Source: Falcatimonas sp. MSJ-15 (GTDB lineage Bacteria > Bacillota > Clostridia > Lachnospirales > Lachnospiraceae). Taken from it: a stretch of 64,000 nt of DNA. A program made the translations under genes and the position numbers. The notes under the pieces are model-generated. The model ran no database searches and was not told the origin of the DNA. It was given only the letters and a program-made list of their open reading frames with translations. The DNA is taken from contig NZ_JAHLQC010000011.1 in the NCBI RefSeq assembly GCF_018918265.1, positions 62,001-126,000 of the forward strand, given 5' to 3'. The first letter of the stretch is position 1, and each line of letters opens with the position of its first letter. This document shows, in pieces, positions 62,797 to 64,000 of this stretch.

Positions 62797-64000
62797 ATGA
62801 ATATTTTAATTAAAAATGGCAGGGTTTTAGATCCAGCCACAGACAAAGATGGAATATATGACATCCTTGTTACAGATAATATTATTACAAAAGTAGAATC
62901 AAATATTGATGAAGATGCGATAAAAAGCGAACAGGAATGCAAAGTGATAGATGCTTCTAATCAATTTGTAATGCCTGGTTTAATTGACCTTCATGTACAT
63001 TTCAGAGAACCTGGCTTTGAGTATAAAGAAACTATAAAGACAGGTTCTCTTTCTGCGGCAAGGGGAGGATTCACATCAGTATGTCCTATGCCTAATACAA
63101 AACCTGTAATAGATTCCGTAGAGATGCTCGAAAAAGAATTAGACATAATAAAAAGAGATGCCGTTGTTAATGTCTATCCGGTTGCAGCGATTACTAAAGG
63201 AATGAAAGGTGAAGAACTTACAGATATAAGAGAACTTGTAAAACATGGAGCTATAGCGATAAGCGAAGATGGAAAAAGCGTTATGAATTCATCACTTTTA
63301 AGAGAAGCAATGAAGATTGCAAAGGAAACAGGAATTCCTGTATTATCACATTGTGAAGACATTAACCTTGTTGAAGGTGGAGTTATGAACAAGGGCGAGA
63401 GATCTGAAGAGCTTGGATTAAAAGGCATCAGTAATGCAGTTGAAGATATAATAGTAGCAAGAGATATAATGCTTGCAAAAGAAACCGGATGTAGACTTCA
63501 TCTGTGCCATTGTTCAACTTATGACAGTGTTCGCCTTATTGAAGAAGCGAAAAAAGAAGGACTTCCTGTGACAGGAGAAGTATGTCCACATCATTTTTCA
63601 TTAACAGAAGAAGATATAGTTGCAGATGATGCTAATTATAAGATGAATCCTCCGATAAGAACTAAGAAGGATGTTGATGAATTAATAGCAGGTATTCATA
63701 ATAATATAATGGACATTATAAGCACTGACCATGCACCACATTCAGAAGAAGAGAAGACAGGCTCAATGACTAAAGCACCATTTGGAATAGTAGGACTTGA
63801 GACATCAGTTTCACTTGTTGTAACCGAACTGCTTGACAAAGGAGTGATAACACCACTTAAGATGGCAGAGATAATGAGCTATAATCCTGCAAAAGTAATA
63901 GGAATAGACAGAGGAACACTACAGGTTGGCAAAGTTGCTGATATAACAATAATAGATCCGAATAAAGAATATGTAATAGATAAGAATGAATTCGTTTCTA
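62797..64000 (+). CDS. pyrC: Dihydroorotase PyrC, cut by the window end
   Basis: Closes carbamoyl-aspartate to dihydroorotate, the third step of UMP synthesis. 401 codons are visible; the 3' end is missing. Metal ligands are HVHFREPG (about 57-64), the later His residues in LSHCED and LHLCHCST, and the catalytic-side STDHAPH. This is the class I type of Gram-positive bacteria. GGAGAC lies 5 bases before the ATG. The step before it, pyrBI, lies about 46 kb upstream in the window. Confidence 0.94.
   Translation, partial: MNILIKNGRVLDPATDKDGIYDILVTDNIITKVESNIDEDAIKSEQECKVIDASNQFVMPGLIDLHVHFREPGFEYKETIKTGSLSAARGGFTSVCPMPNTKPVIDSVEMLEKELDIIKRDAVVNVYPVAAITKGMKGEELTDIRELVKHGAIAISEDGKSVMNSSLLREAMKIAKETGIPVLSHCEDINLVEGGVMNKGERSEELGLKGISNAVEDIIVARDIMLAKETGCRLHLCHCSTYDSVRLIEEAKKEGLPVTGEVCPHHFSLTEEDIVADDANYKMNPPIRTKKDVDELIAGIHNNIMDIISTDHAPHSEEEKTGSMTKAPFGIVGLETSVSLVVTELLDKGVITPLKMAEIMSYNPAKVIGIDRGTLQVGKVADITIIDPNKEYVIDKNEFVS

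Overview
This is a low-GC, gene-dense chromosomal window that looks like Lachnospiraceae (class Clostridia), most like a pectin-using Lachnospira eligens type of gut anaerobe. The evidence is a Firmicutes dgt-dnaG-sigA-trmK cluster, an anaerobe pyruvate phosphate dikinase, ECF vitamin S components under FMN and THF riboswitches, and a large secreted family-1 pectate lyase with a Thr/Ala/Glu-rich linker. The assignment is by recognition only. No tRNA, rRNA, IS element, prophage or CRISPR was seen.

Layout. 0-7 kb: dGTPase-like protein, primase, housekeeping sigma factor, TrmK and a TGS-domain nucleoside kinase. 7-14.4 kb: an accessory module made of a 604-aa regulator built from two HTH-plus-helical halves, a 23-codon hydrophobic peptide ORF convergent with it (minus strand, near-perfect Shine-Dalgarno, own terminator), two paralogous lipoproteins, a double-length ABC-2 permease and an ABC ATPase. 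The lipoprotein promoter and a candidate peptide promoter sit back to back. This resembles a peptide-pheromone circuit and is the strongest candidate here for an undescribed system. 14.5-18 kb: rnpB, pyrBI (minus), a cold-shock gene, and FMN-riboswitch-ribU. 18-22 kb: a two-component system wrapped around an ABC transporter, with an 11-bp-periodic operator.

22-35.5 kb: a phosphate region. pstSCA and pstB-phoU are separated by bioB and a MoxR/Bat (AAA+, DUF58, VWA, TPR) operon. Both pst halves, and a UMF1-type MFS gene, start from promoters with the same geometry: TTTACAT at 0, +11 and +34, with a -10 box at +49. The pstB-phoU operon ends in an unknown gene and a RelA/SpoT synthetase domain that lacks its C-terminal half.

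35.6-47.8 kb: MocR-type regulator, M16C peptidase, era, recO, a lipoprotein, glycyl-tRNA synthetase, a 1.2-kb non-coding region rich in hairpins and 37-bp tandem repeats, and ppdK. 48-57 kb: GNAT, AlkD-like protein, MscL with a zinc-ribbon tail, a MATE exporter behind a MerR-like promoter and structured leader, cysK behind a dyad operator, riboswitch-controlled folT (minus), and the pectate lyase. 57-64 kb: M20 dipeptidase, a DUF5685-like gene joined to a J-domain gene, a MraY-like transferase, a lipoprotein, and the start of pyrC, which runs off the end.
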